Part shown: positions 1 through 5,029 of the stretch, in pieces | Layout of the letters: every line of letters starts with the position of its first letter | How positions within the stretch are numbered: position 1 is the first letter of the stretch | Assembly: GCA_027348355.1 (NCBI GenBank) | Contig: DAIEPN010000108.1 | Location: forward strand, 1 to 6,765 | From: Chlamydiota bacterium | GTDB taxonomy: Bacteria; Chlamydiota; Chlamydiia; Chlamydiales; Rhabdochlamydiaceae | Direction of reading: 5' to 3' | Length of the DNA: 6,765 nucleotides | Program-made: the position numbers and the translations under genes | The notes under the pieces: generated by a model | Databases searched by the model: none | What the model was told of the DNA's origin: nothing | The model's input: only the letters and a program-made list of their open reading frames with translations

Positions 1-603
1 TGGGCTTTTCAAACCGGGCTTGCTGACATGGATTTTACTCATGCTGAAAGGGCACAGCTCTTTGAAAACATAGGGCTATCTCACTACAATCAATCGGTAC
101 GTTTAAATAGCTTTCTGCAAACGCATCTTCCCTATGATCAATCAAATGAGGTATATCAAAGCTGGAGGAGTGGAACAGCAACAACATGGGAAGTTGGCTC
201 TTTGGTAACTGTGGTGTATGGAGGTGTAAGGCTAGGATCTAGTCTAGCTAATGCTCCAACGAAAATATCTAGGATGGCTAGCGGAGCAGTAAAAGAGATT
301 TCTCTTGCTAACGGTAGCTCTAAAGTTTTAAGACAGAAATTTAGCCCAGATCTTTCTGCAAAAGGAGCTCATTCAGTCTACCGAAGAGATGCGATCACCG
401 GAAAAATTTCGAAATACGAAACCTATCAATCACAAACAAATCCTTTTGATCCGAAACCTTGGGAAAGTGTAAAAAGATTTGATGCCACGGGAAAAGGGCA
501 TACCAATACAATTACAAAAATTAAGATAGAAACACCACATGTCCACGATCCAAAAGCTTCAGGTGGAATTAGGTTTCCCGAAGAATGGGAAATCCCAAAA
601 TAA
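1..603 (+). CDS. Rhs-type polymorphic toxin, C-terminal end (partial; toxin type 24-like tip)
   Basis: The frame is open to the window edge (it begins W-A-F-Q-T-G before the first ATG at 28), so this is the 3' end of a longer gene and 28 is not the true start. Two parts are visible. Roughly nt 1-260 is a pre-toxin region, paralogous to the matching part of the next Rhs cassette (shared HxNQS, NFLQ/SFLQ..HL, DQS..YQS and GVVKLG/GGVRLG), with a hydrophobic stretch near nt 195-240. Nt 345-603 is the toxin tip, with GAHSVYRRD, KYETYQSQTNPFDP, WESVKRFD and TPHVHDP (nt 532-552), ending in P-E-E-W-E-I-P. From memory this matches the polymorphic/bacterial toxin type 24 family of Rhs and CDI systems, whose mode of action I do not know. 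In such systems the tip is delivered to a rival or host cell, and the next gene protects the producer. An immunity gene 11 bp downstream supports this reading. The family label is from recall; the Rhs-tip nature is firmer. Confidence 0.8.
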   Translation, partial: WAFQTGLADMDFTHAERAQLFENIGLSHYNQSVRLNSFLQTHLPYDQSNEVYQSWRSGTATTWEVGSLVTVVYGGVRLGSSLANAPTKISRMASGAVKEISLANGSSKVLRQKFSPDLSAKGAHSVYRRDAITGKISKYETYQSQTNPFDPKPWESVKRFDATGKGHTNTITKIKIETPHVHDPKASGGIRFPEEWEIPK

Positions 604-608
604 GGAGA
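603..608 (+). promoter_or_regulatory. Ribosome binding site deciding the Imm53 start
   Basis: AGGAGA begins on the last base of the toxin stop codon and places AGGAG 7 bp before ATG 615. The alternative start at 585 has no comparable site. Confidence 0.7.
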
Positions 609-614
609 ATTTTA

Positions 615-917
615 ATGAATGTTAGTGATTTTAATTGGTTACAAGAGTGGTATAAAAATCAATGTGATGGTGATTGGGAACATGAATATGGAATTAAGAT
701 TGAAACAGTTGATAATCCAGGATGGTATTTAACAATTAATCTTACAGGTACAGAACAAGAAAATATAATTTTTGATGCTGTGAATATTGATAATGACCCT
801 AACGACTGGTTTTTCTGTACTGTGCGTAATAAGAATTTTGAAGCATCATGTAGTCCGAACAATTTACCAAAAATTTTTCAGATTTTTCGTAATTGGGTAG
901 AAAATTGTGAAAAATGA
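615..917 (+). CDS. Immunity protein, Imm53 family
   Basis: This encodes a small acidic, cytoplasmic protein of 100 residues that should neutralise the toxin encoded just upstream. It shows the pattern I associate with Imm53: WLQEWY (8-13), CDGDWEHEYGIKIET (17-31), DNPGW (33-37), a LTGTE segment (43-47), NDW (63-65), and the C-terminal PNNLPKIFQIFRNW stretch (81-94). I chose the ATG at 615 over the in-frame ATG at 585 for two reasons: an AGGAG ribosome binding site lies 7 bp before 615, and the extra ten residues would come from inside the toxin gene. The 11-bp gap to the toxin stop implies cotranscription and probably coupled translation. Toxin-then-immunity order with near contact is the usual layout of polymorphic toxin loci. 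That it protects specifically against the upstream tip is inferred from position. Confidence 0.85.
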   Translation: MNVSDFNWLQEWYKNQCDGDWEHEYGIKIETVDNPGWYLTINLTGTEQENIIFDAVNIDNDPNDWFFCTVRNKNFEASCSPNNLPKIFQIFRNWVENCEK

Positions 918-1128
918 ATCATTTATATTTTCTATAATCGGAACTTTTTAACTTATGAAGACTTGTTTCATTCTATGAAAATATATTATTCCTCCCTCAT
1001 GCTTCTGAAATGATTCGATTGTAGCTACATCTCTCTACGATCCAGAGGGAGAATTTAAAGAGATAGGAGTTCGCTACAATCAAAAAACTTTCTGGAAAGT
1101 CTATGGTCCGAACTCTTGCGATGCTGTT
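918..1128 (+). other. Spacer, then start-less Rhs core coding relic in frame with the next gene
   Basis: Nt 918-1008 is AT-rich and I see no gene, clear terminator or promoter in it. From 1009, after a TGA at 1006, the frame of the next gene is open and reads N-D-S-I-V-A-T-S-L-Y-D-P-E-G-E-F-K-E-I-G-V-R-Y. It continues with K-V-Y-G-P and runs without a break into the ATG at 1129. The YDP.G..K..G.RY wording is typical Rhs core protein, so homology to Rhs begins at about 1009-1021, ahead of any ATG or GTG. This fits a displaced C-terminal cassette copied or cut from a full-length rhs gene at this point. It is not expected to be translated on its own unless a rare start codon is used. Confidence 0.65.
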
Positions 1129-2313
1129 ATGGATGAGACCGGGGAAGTTGTTTATCTGTCTCATAACATACTAGGACATCTTAGTTGGATGGCCACTTCG
1201 AAAGGAATTTTTAAACATGAAGAAGAGATTTCAGCTTATGGTCCGCAAGGACATGCCAAGCCGATTCAACCGGATCTTCTTTCGTATGCCAAATCCCTTT
1301 CTTGGCAAAGCCAAACGGTTGATCCTACAGGATTGATTTGGATGGGCGCCAGATACTACGATCCTGTTTTAGGGAGGTTTATATCTCAAGATCCTGTGAG
1401 CTATCCGAATTGTTTAGATCCGTATGCTTATGCAGGTGGGGATCCGATTAACTACTATGATCCTGATGGCAGGTTTGAGTCTCCTATCAATAAGTCAATT
1501 GGAGCTACTACGGCAAGTTCCGGTAGAGGAGGAGCATTTGCTCAAATAAAGAGGTCGCTATTTGGTTTAATGCCGTGTGGATCTGCCTTTATGAATGCGA
1601 AGTCCGAACAGATAGGAGGCATGGTACATGGGGCTGCAGATTTTGCCTTAAACAGTGTTCATGACGCTCTTATAATGAATGCGCATTTGGGAGCCTCCGA
1701 AATGGGTTTTAGTCATTTTGATAGATCTCACATGACGCAAGGCATGGAGCAGGTACACCATAATCAATCGATTGGGCTAGAAAATTTTCTGCAAAATCAT
1801 CTTTCTTTTGATCAATCTAGTCCTTTATATCAAAGTACAAGGTATATGACAACGACAGGTCTAGGTGTTTCTTCTGTAGCAGCAGGTGGATATGGAGTTG
1901 TAAAATTAGGTATGAGCGTGCATAGATTGCCTCAAATTTCTATGCAAATATCGAAGTTTGTTAGTAATGAATCCCTTCTTGTAAAAGAGTTATCTCAACC
2001 TAAAAAAATTTGGACCTCAACTAAAAGAAATAGTTCTGTTCAAAATGCTTATAGGCATTGGAAAGATCATGGACATGAATTTCCAGAACTTTTAAATTCA
2101 AAACAATACGTGGAAGCAACCAGGGATTTTATCAATAACCATTCCTCAGGGACTCTAACAAAAATTCGACTAAATGGAGATGTTGTATTTTATGATCCCG
2201 TTTCTAATACTTTCGCTGTAACAAACCAAAAAGGATTACCGCGTACTATGTATAAGCCCGATCCTTTAATTCATAAATATGAAACCAATCTGGAATATTT
2301 TTATGGTCAATAA
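1129..2313 (+). CDS. Orphan Rhs C-terminal cassette with a distinct toxin tip
   Basis: 394 residues from the first ATG, although Rhs-like coding extends in frame upstream to about 1009 and I see no good ribosome binding site, so this start is nominal. Residues 1-63 are the end of the YD-repeat core. Residues 64-115 are the conserved Rhs core signature (DPTGLIWMGARYYDP, GRFISQDP, then PINYYDPDGR), where Rhs proteins are usually self-cleaved; R115 stands where many have leucine. Residues 116-300 are a pre-toxin region that includes a GATTASSGR hinge (125-133), a part related to the toxin at 1-603 (about 185-262), and a glycine-rich hydrophobic stretch (243-261). Residues about 300-394 form the tip: WKDHGHEFPEL, then GTLTKIRLNGD, FYDPVSNTFAV and PRTMYKPD. 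I have seen this layout in Rhs/CDI tips and suspect a nuclease of the barnase/colicin-like kind, but cannot name the family. It has no signal or N-terminal core, so it is probably silent until recombined onto a full rhs gene. Confidence 0.75.
   Translation: MDETGEVVYLSHNILGHLSWMATSKGIFKHEEEISAYGPQGHAKPIQPDLLSYAKSLSWQSQTVDPTGLIWMGARYYDPVLGRFISQDPVSYPNCLDPYAYAGGDPINYYDPDGRFESPINKSIGATTASSGRGGAFAQIKRSLFGLMPCGSAFMNAKSEQIGGMVHGAADFALNSVHDALIMNAHLGASEMGFSHFDRSHMTQGMEQVHHNQSIGLENFLQNHLSFDQSSPLYQSTRYMTTTGLGVSSVAAGGYGVVKLGMSVHRLPQISMQISKFVSNESLLVKELSQPKKIWTSTKRNSSVQNAYRHWKDHGHEFPELLNSKQYVEATRDFINNHSSGTLTKIRLNGDVVFYDPVSNTFAVTNQKGLPRTMYKPDPLIHKYETNLEYFYGQ
1501..1524 (+). repeat. 24-bp direct repeat, copy 1 (Rhs hinge)
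   Basis: A 24-bp sequence beginning ggagctactacg is identical to the copy at 2739-2762. It encodes G-A-T-T-A-S-S-G just downstream of the Rhs core in the orphan cassette. Sequences before and after differ from those around copy 2, so this may mark an exchange point between toxin tips. Confidence 0.85.
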
Positions 2314-2572
2314 ATTGAATGAACTTACTTGTAGAGTATGTGGAAAAATTCAGGATAATCCCCCATGGGGAGAAAATGGACAGTGCCCTACATACGATAT
2401 ATGCGATTGTTGTGGGGTAGAATTTGGGTATGGAGATTGCACATTAAATGCCATTCGAGCTTTTAGAGAACAATGGTTGGCGAATGGTAGTCATTGGAAA
2501 TATCCAAAGGAAAAACCGGCCAATTGGTCGTTAGAAGTACAATTAAAACAAATCCCTGAAGAATATAAGTGA
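2303..2572 (+). CDS. Putative zinc-binding immunity protein for the orphan toxin
   Basis: 89 residues from ATG 2303, which has GGAA about 7 bp upstream inside the end of the toxin gene. The ATG at 2279 would add eight residues read only from toxin codons and has no matching site. The gene overlaps the toxin stop by 11 bp, which suggests coupled translation. The protein has seven cysteines. C10-x2-C13 and C34-D-C36-C37 look like the two halves of a zinc ribbon or rubredoxin-like knuckle, followed by GVEFGYGD (38-45), then an A-I-R-x-F-R-x-x-W-L helix (50-59) and a KEKPANW stretch (69-75). Proteins of this kind (CxxCG, PPWGE, PTYDIC, CCGVEFGY) are familiar to me as unnamed small genes next to Rhs toxins. 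The immunity role rests on position, size and overlap, not on a characterised homologue. Zinc binding is inferred from the cysteine spacing. Confidence 0.75.
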   Translation: MVNKLNELTCRVCGKIQDNPPWGENGQCPTYDICDCCGVEFGYGDCTLNAIRAFREQWLANGSHWKYPKEKPANWSLEVQLKQIPEEYK

Positions 2573-2591
2573 TAGTTTGTTGTTTTGTTAA

Positions 2592-2894
2592 ATAGAGACC
2601 TCATCAACTACACTTAGATATGATCCATGGGGAAGCCATACTGATTTTTATGTGGATACATATACCTGGAAAGCTTCCTTTCATTAATCAAATTGGCAAT
2701 AACGAAATTGGAAAACATATTCCTTGTATGAGCCGACGGGAGCTACTACGGCAAGTTCCGGTCGTCTTATTGAAGAATCAATTTATCTCAACTCACAGCT
2801 CATCCAAAAAACACACCAAGCTTGGAGTTCAATAGGAAGAAGTCTTCAGATTGGTGATCATAGACGTGATTTCTATTATCAGAATAATCATTAG
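2592..2894 (+). pseudogene. Decayed third Rhs C-terminal cassette
   Basis: Read in one frame, this stretch gives L-R-Y-D-P-W-G-S (from about 2613), typical Rhs YD-repeat wording. It then meets TAA stops at 2685 and 2700. The same frame resumes with R-N-W-K-T-Y-S-L-Y-E-P-T-G-A-T-T-A-S-S-G-R and runs through L-I-E-E-S-I-Y-L-N-S-Q-L to a TAG at 2892-2894. The GATTASSG codons are the perfect 24-bp repeat shared with the orphan cassette at 1501-1524, and in the same codon register. The ending after the repeat (42 codons) differs from the other two tips, so it may be the remains of a third toxin. No intact start, ribosome binding site or immunity gene accompanies it. The frame-consistent Rhs wording across two stops is the main evidence; the short matches leave some doubt about how far the relic extends. 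Confidence 0.6.
2739..2762 (+). repeat. 24-bp direct repeat, copy 2 (in the Rhs relic)
   Basis: Identical over 24 bp to 1501-1524 and read in the same codon phase (G-A-T-T-A-S-S-G). The flanks are unrelated apart from a shared Gly-Arg after the repeat. The copies are 1238 bp apart, so recombination between them would delete the orphan toxin tip and its immunity gene and join the orphan core to the third tip. Confidence 0.85.
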
Positions 2895-3004
2895 ATCTCT
2901 TTCGAAATTAAATTTTTTGTTATAATGACCTCCAAAAAATGGAGGAATCATGAAATTTGAAATAATAAAGGAGTTGGCATAGTGAATTTCGAAAGAGCTC
3001 TAAT
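2890..3004. repeat. 115-bp stretch bounded by 20-bp inverted repeats
   Basis: The left arm attagatctctttcgaaatt (2890-2909) and the right arm (2985-3004) are inverted copies, matching at 19 of 20 positions (T against G at the sixth base). Each arm contains TTCGAA. Between them are 75 bp with a TATAAT box, a CCTCCA/TGGAGG hairpin (2929-2945) and tiny reading frames. I see no clear target-site duplication outside the arms. It could be a miniature inverted-repeat element, a pair of operator sites around a promoter, or a large RNA stem-loop. The left arm overlaps the stop codon of the Rhs relic, so it lies exactly at the boundary between the toxin locus and the protease gene. Confidence 0.7.
2921..2926 (+). 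promoter_or_regulatory. Candidate -10 box (TATAAT)
   Basis: A perfect TATAAT lies in AT-rich DNA between the inverted repeats. The expected -35 position (about 2898-2903, ctcttt) is a poor match to TTGACA and overlaps the left repeat arm, so a protein binding that arm could control it. Transcription starting near 2933 would reach the tiny reading frames and possibly the protease gene. Confidence 0.4.
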
Positions 3005-3032
3005 TTACCTACGTGATTTTATACGGAATTAA
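2950..3032 (+). other. Two overlapping tiny reading frames (leader peptides or gene remnant)
   Basis: ATG 2950 opens a 10-codon frame (MKFEIIKELA, stop 2980-2982) with GGAGG four bases upstream. GTG 2982 overlaps that stop by one base and opens a 16-codon frame (MNFERALIYLRDFIRN, stop 3030-3032), with AAGGAG eight bases upstream. Two good ribosome binding sites in a row in 80 bp are more than expected by chance in spacer DNA. They could be translated leader peptides for the protease gene or the debris of lost genes. Nothing in the peptide sequences identifies them. Confidence 0.3.
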
Positions 3033-3080
3033 ATACAGATCTCTTGATATTATTACTCATACATTTTTCCAATTTAAAGT

Positions 3081-3087
3081 AAGGAAG
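3081..3087 (+). promoter_or_regulatory. Ribosome binding site of the protease gene
   Basis: AAGGAAG lies 4 bp before GTG 3092 (core AAGGA six bases away). An in-frame TAA at 3080 closes the frame just upstream, which together fix the GTG start. Confidence 0.65.
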
Positions 3088-3091
3088 AGAC

Positions 3092-3967
3092 GTGTGTATT
3101 GTCCCTGTTTTACTAGATGCAATAATAGTTGTAAGCTCGATTAATTATTCTCAAACTTCAGCTTTGCGAATTTTTAGGCAAGGCGCTTTAGCTGTATCTT
3201 GGGATATATGGACTTCAGCAGCAACTCTGAATGGAAAAGTGCCTATTCCAACTGGCACTCATGTCGAAGGCTACATAACAGCTAACAATCTCGAAGTGAA
3301 GGATTATAATAAAGCCTTGGCGTTAAGAAAATTAGAGCAGGTAAGTGAGCTCTCTCCTAATGAGTTACTCAATTTTGGTGATTATGTAAAAAAGACAAGG
3401 CCTGAAGTTGAACTGGTATCATCCTTCTTATTTGAAGGAAAAGACTTTTCCAATTTACCTGATAAAACTAAGCTTGAGAAGATAAAGTTTTTACTTATTC
3501 CTGTTGTTGTAGGTAGAGGAGATGGTATTTTACAACGGATTGCAAAGTCGATGGGATGCTCCGGAGAACATGTAGTCAGTTTTTTAATAGATTTTGAAAC
3601 ATACACGATTGAATACTATGATCCGAAAGGACTTACCTGTGAAGATCGGAAAGGGCAATCTCTTCGAAGCGATCCAAAGCATGATTTACCTCATTTTTTG
3701 AACTATATAAATCAAAAATATGGAGAGGGATCATTTACAGTTTCGCAAAATACAATAAAAAATCAAAAGGATCTTCATAATTGCGGCGTATATCTCTGTA
3801 ATTATTATGAAAGACGTTTAGTACAAGGGGAGTCCTCTTCTTCAATTTTTGAGACTTATTTGACTTCAGAAGAAGCAAATAGATATCGAGGAGAAATTTT
3901 CAAACAGATCTCTTCTTTATCTAAAGAGCCAATTGCAGATAATGACGAAGAATGGGAAAGAATCTAA
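3092..3967 (+). CDS. Ulp1-like (C48/CE clan) cysteine protease, candidate host-directed effector
   Basis: 291 residues from a GTG start with a strong ribosome binding site. The C-terminal half carries the complete Ulp1 catalytic pattern. H160 (GEHVVSFLIDF) is followed by D177 (YYDPKG) exactly 17 residues later, and Q225 by C231 (QKDLHNCGVYLC) six later, the same spacings as in yeast Ulp1. The family cleaves ubiquitin or ubiquitin-like proteins such as SUMO or NEDD8 from targets; some bacterial members are acetyltransferases instead. The tryptophan usually after the histidine is V161 here. Residues 1-16 are hydrophobic but contain Asp9, so a membrane anchor or Sec signal is uncertain; residues 40-130 match nothing I know. 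Bacteria lack ubiquitin and SUMO, so the likely site of action is a eukaryotic host cell after secretion, perhaps by type III secretion; this is inference. The acidic tail (NDEEWERI) overlaps no neighbour. Ubiquitin versus SUMO-type preference cannot be read from sequence. Confidence 0.85.
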   Translation: MCIVPVLLDAIIVVSSINYSQTSALRIFRQGALAVSWDIWTSAATLNGKVPIPTGTHVEGYITANNLEVKDYNKALALRKLEQVSELSPNELLNFGDYVKKTRPEVELVSSFLFEGKDFSNLPDKTKLEKIKFLLIPVVVGRGDGILQRIAKSMGCSGEHVVSFLIDFETYTIEYYDPKGLTCEDRKGQSLRSDPKHDLPHFLNYINQKYGEGSFTVSQNTIKNQKDLHNCGVYLCNYYERRLVQGESSSSIFETYLTSEEANRYRGEIFKQISSLSKEPIADNDEEWERI

Positions 3968-3984
3968 ATATGACCAGATTGATC

Positions 3985-4833
3985 TTAAGGCAGTGCTAAG
4001 TAGTCACACCCTAAGATATTTTCTACTTTATATCCTAAGCTTTCAAGAAAACCAATTGTATTATCAATTTTCGCTCGAATCTCTTCCGACGCATTTGCGT
4101 AGTGATGTCCACCCATAATTTCAATCAAAATCACAGGCTTATTTCGGATAATGGTATTTTTGGCACCTTCTAAAAAGGCATCTTCCATCCATTCTACATC
4201 CACTTTGATCAAAGATATATTGGAGAATTGGAAAAAATCCAGAGTGCGGATTGGAGCAAAATATCCAGATTTTCCACTTCCGATAGAGGTTCCACCTTCA
4301 TTCCCTGCAAGTAAAGGACTCAGTTCGATTGTTCCATTGTTATTTCCTAAAGCTACAGGGAAGATATGAATATTCTTATGTCCATTTTGTAAACGGTTCA
4401 TAAGGAGTTCTCTCATAATTTTAGGTTGAGGCTCAAATGAGTAGACTTTTCCTTGAGGTCCAACAAGCTTTGCCATACGCATGGAATGAATTCCAATATG
4501 AGCTCCTACATCGATCACAGCGCTTCCCGGCTTAGTACATTTTTCTAGAAGTTCTTTGATATGTAATTCCCAACTGTCTCCTTGACGTAGACAGTTTTTA
4601 ATCAGATCTCCTTTAAAATCGATAAAAAATCTTCCTTCTTCCGTGACTAAATAGACTTTATATTCTTCAAATGGAAACTTTTGGATGTATTCAAGTAAAT
4701 GAGCAGAGAAATAATCATGCGAGTCTTGATATTTTATATCGGAGGTAAGTTCATCTAAGTTGAAAATTTGCGATAGAGAAAATGCTTTATTCTCTTTTAC
4801 ATTTTTATTATCAGAGCTTTTTCTCTTTGCCAT
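3985..4833 (-). CDS. FkbM-family SAM-dependent methyltransferase
   Basis: 282 residues, ATG at 4833 preceded by AGAGGA about five bases away. The Rossmann core starts at about residue 101. The SAM-binding motif VIDVGAHIGIHS is at 106-117, followed by the acidic strand end VYSFEPQP (130-137, E134), then PVALGNNNGTIEL (159-171), RTLDFF (196-201) and KVDVEWMEDAFLEGA (210-224), ending in VILIEI (234-239). This order is that of FkbM O-methyltransferases, which typically methylate sugars, lipids or secondary metabolites; the substrate here is unknown. The usual DVEGxE is DVEWMED, so W215 replaces a normally conserved glycine. Residues 1-16 are rich in Lys and Asn, and the roughly 100-residue N-terminal part is not recognised. 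It is probably the last gene of the rbfA-truB-ribF operon, 8 bp after the small membrane gene. Its stop lies 17 bp from that of the convergent protease gene, with no strong terminator between. Confidence 0.88.
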   Translation of the reverse strand: MAKRKSSDNKNVKENKAFSLSQIFNLDELTSDIKYQDSHDYFSAHLLEYIQKFPFEEYKVYLVTEEGRFFIDFKGDLIKNCLRQGDSWELHIKELLEKCTKPGSAVIDVGAHIGIHSMRMAKLVGPQGKVYSFEPQPKIMRELLMNRLQNGHKNIHIFPVALGNNNGTIELSPLLAGNEGGTSIGSGKSGYFAPIRTLDFFQFSNISLIKVDVEWMEDAFLEGAKNTIIRNKPVILIEIMGGHHYANASEEIRAKIDNTIGFLESLGYKVENILGCDYLALP

Positions 4834-4841
4834 ATATTCCT

Positions 4842-5000
4842 CTAAAATGCACTTTTGAAATTTGCACCGAAATTTTTGAAAAATTCAGGAATTTTGAGCG
4901 TGATTATGTCGTAAATTTCTACTAGAAGCTGATGTTGGTAGATAGTTAAATAGAGAGCAAGTGTTAGAGCTAAGATAAGAAAAAGGATAAACTTTAGCAT
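4842..5000 (-). CDS. Small single-span membrane protein (52 aa), unknown function
   Basis: An open frame in the gap between ribF and the methyltransferase gene encodes 52 residues. It begins M-L-K-F followed by a hydrophobic segment (I-L-F-L-I-L-A-L-T-L-A-L-Y-L-T-I, residues 5-20), enough for one membrane helix. A short mixed tail (IYDIITLKIPEFF, then NFGANFKSAF) follows. GGGGA lies 3 bases before the ATG and serves as ribosome binding site. The frame starts 29 bp after the ribF stop. Its TAG overlaps the ribosome binding site of the methyltransferase gene, leaving only 8 bp to that ATG, the spacing of a translationally coupled operon member. I do not recognise the family. The site, helix and fit in the operon argue for a real gene; conservation in relatives would decide. 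Confidence 0.65.
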   Translation of the reverse strand: MLKFILFLILALTLALYLTIYQHQLLVEIYDIITLKIPEFFKNFGANFKSAF

Positions 5001-5029
5001 TTTTCCCCAGAGTATCCTTTTATCAAATT

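Noticed and set aside
585..614. Longer start for the Imm53 gene at ATG 585
   Set aside because: It would overlap the toxin gene and add ten residues read from toxin codons; AGGAG at 603-607 points to ATG 615.
659..862. 67-codon frame on the - strand
   Set aside because: It is antisense inside the Imm53 gene, which has clear family motifs; it has no recognisable protein features.
2279..2302. Longer start for the zinc-ribbon immunity gene at ATG 2279
   Set aside because: The extra eight residues derive from toxin codons. ATG 2303 has GGAA at suitable distance and begins the recognisable protein.
2620..2835. 71-codon + strand frame in the Rhs relic
   Set aside because: It is out of frame with the Rhs-like reading of the same DNA and has no ribosome binding site or recognisable motif.
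3044..3076. Possible promoter before the protease gene (TTGATA at 3044-3049)
   Set aside because: No convincing -10 box lies at 16-18 bp spacing from it.
3382..3606. 74-codon - strand frame
   Set aside because: It is antisense to the Ulp1-like protease gene and looks like a composition shadow.
3961..3984. Possible shared terminator between the convergent genes (aatct/agatt)
   Set aside because: The stem is only 5 bp, AT-rich, with a 10-base loop and no run of T; too weak to call.
3933..4369. Two + strand frames (3933-4118 and 4151-4369)
   Set aside because: Both lie over the protease end or antisense to the methyltransferase gene, whose motifs are certain.
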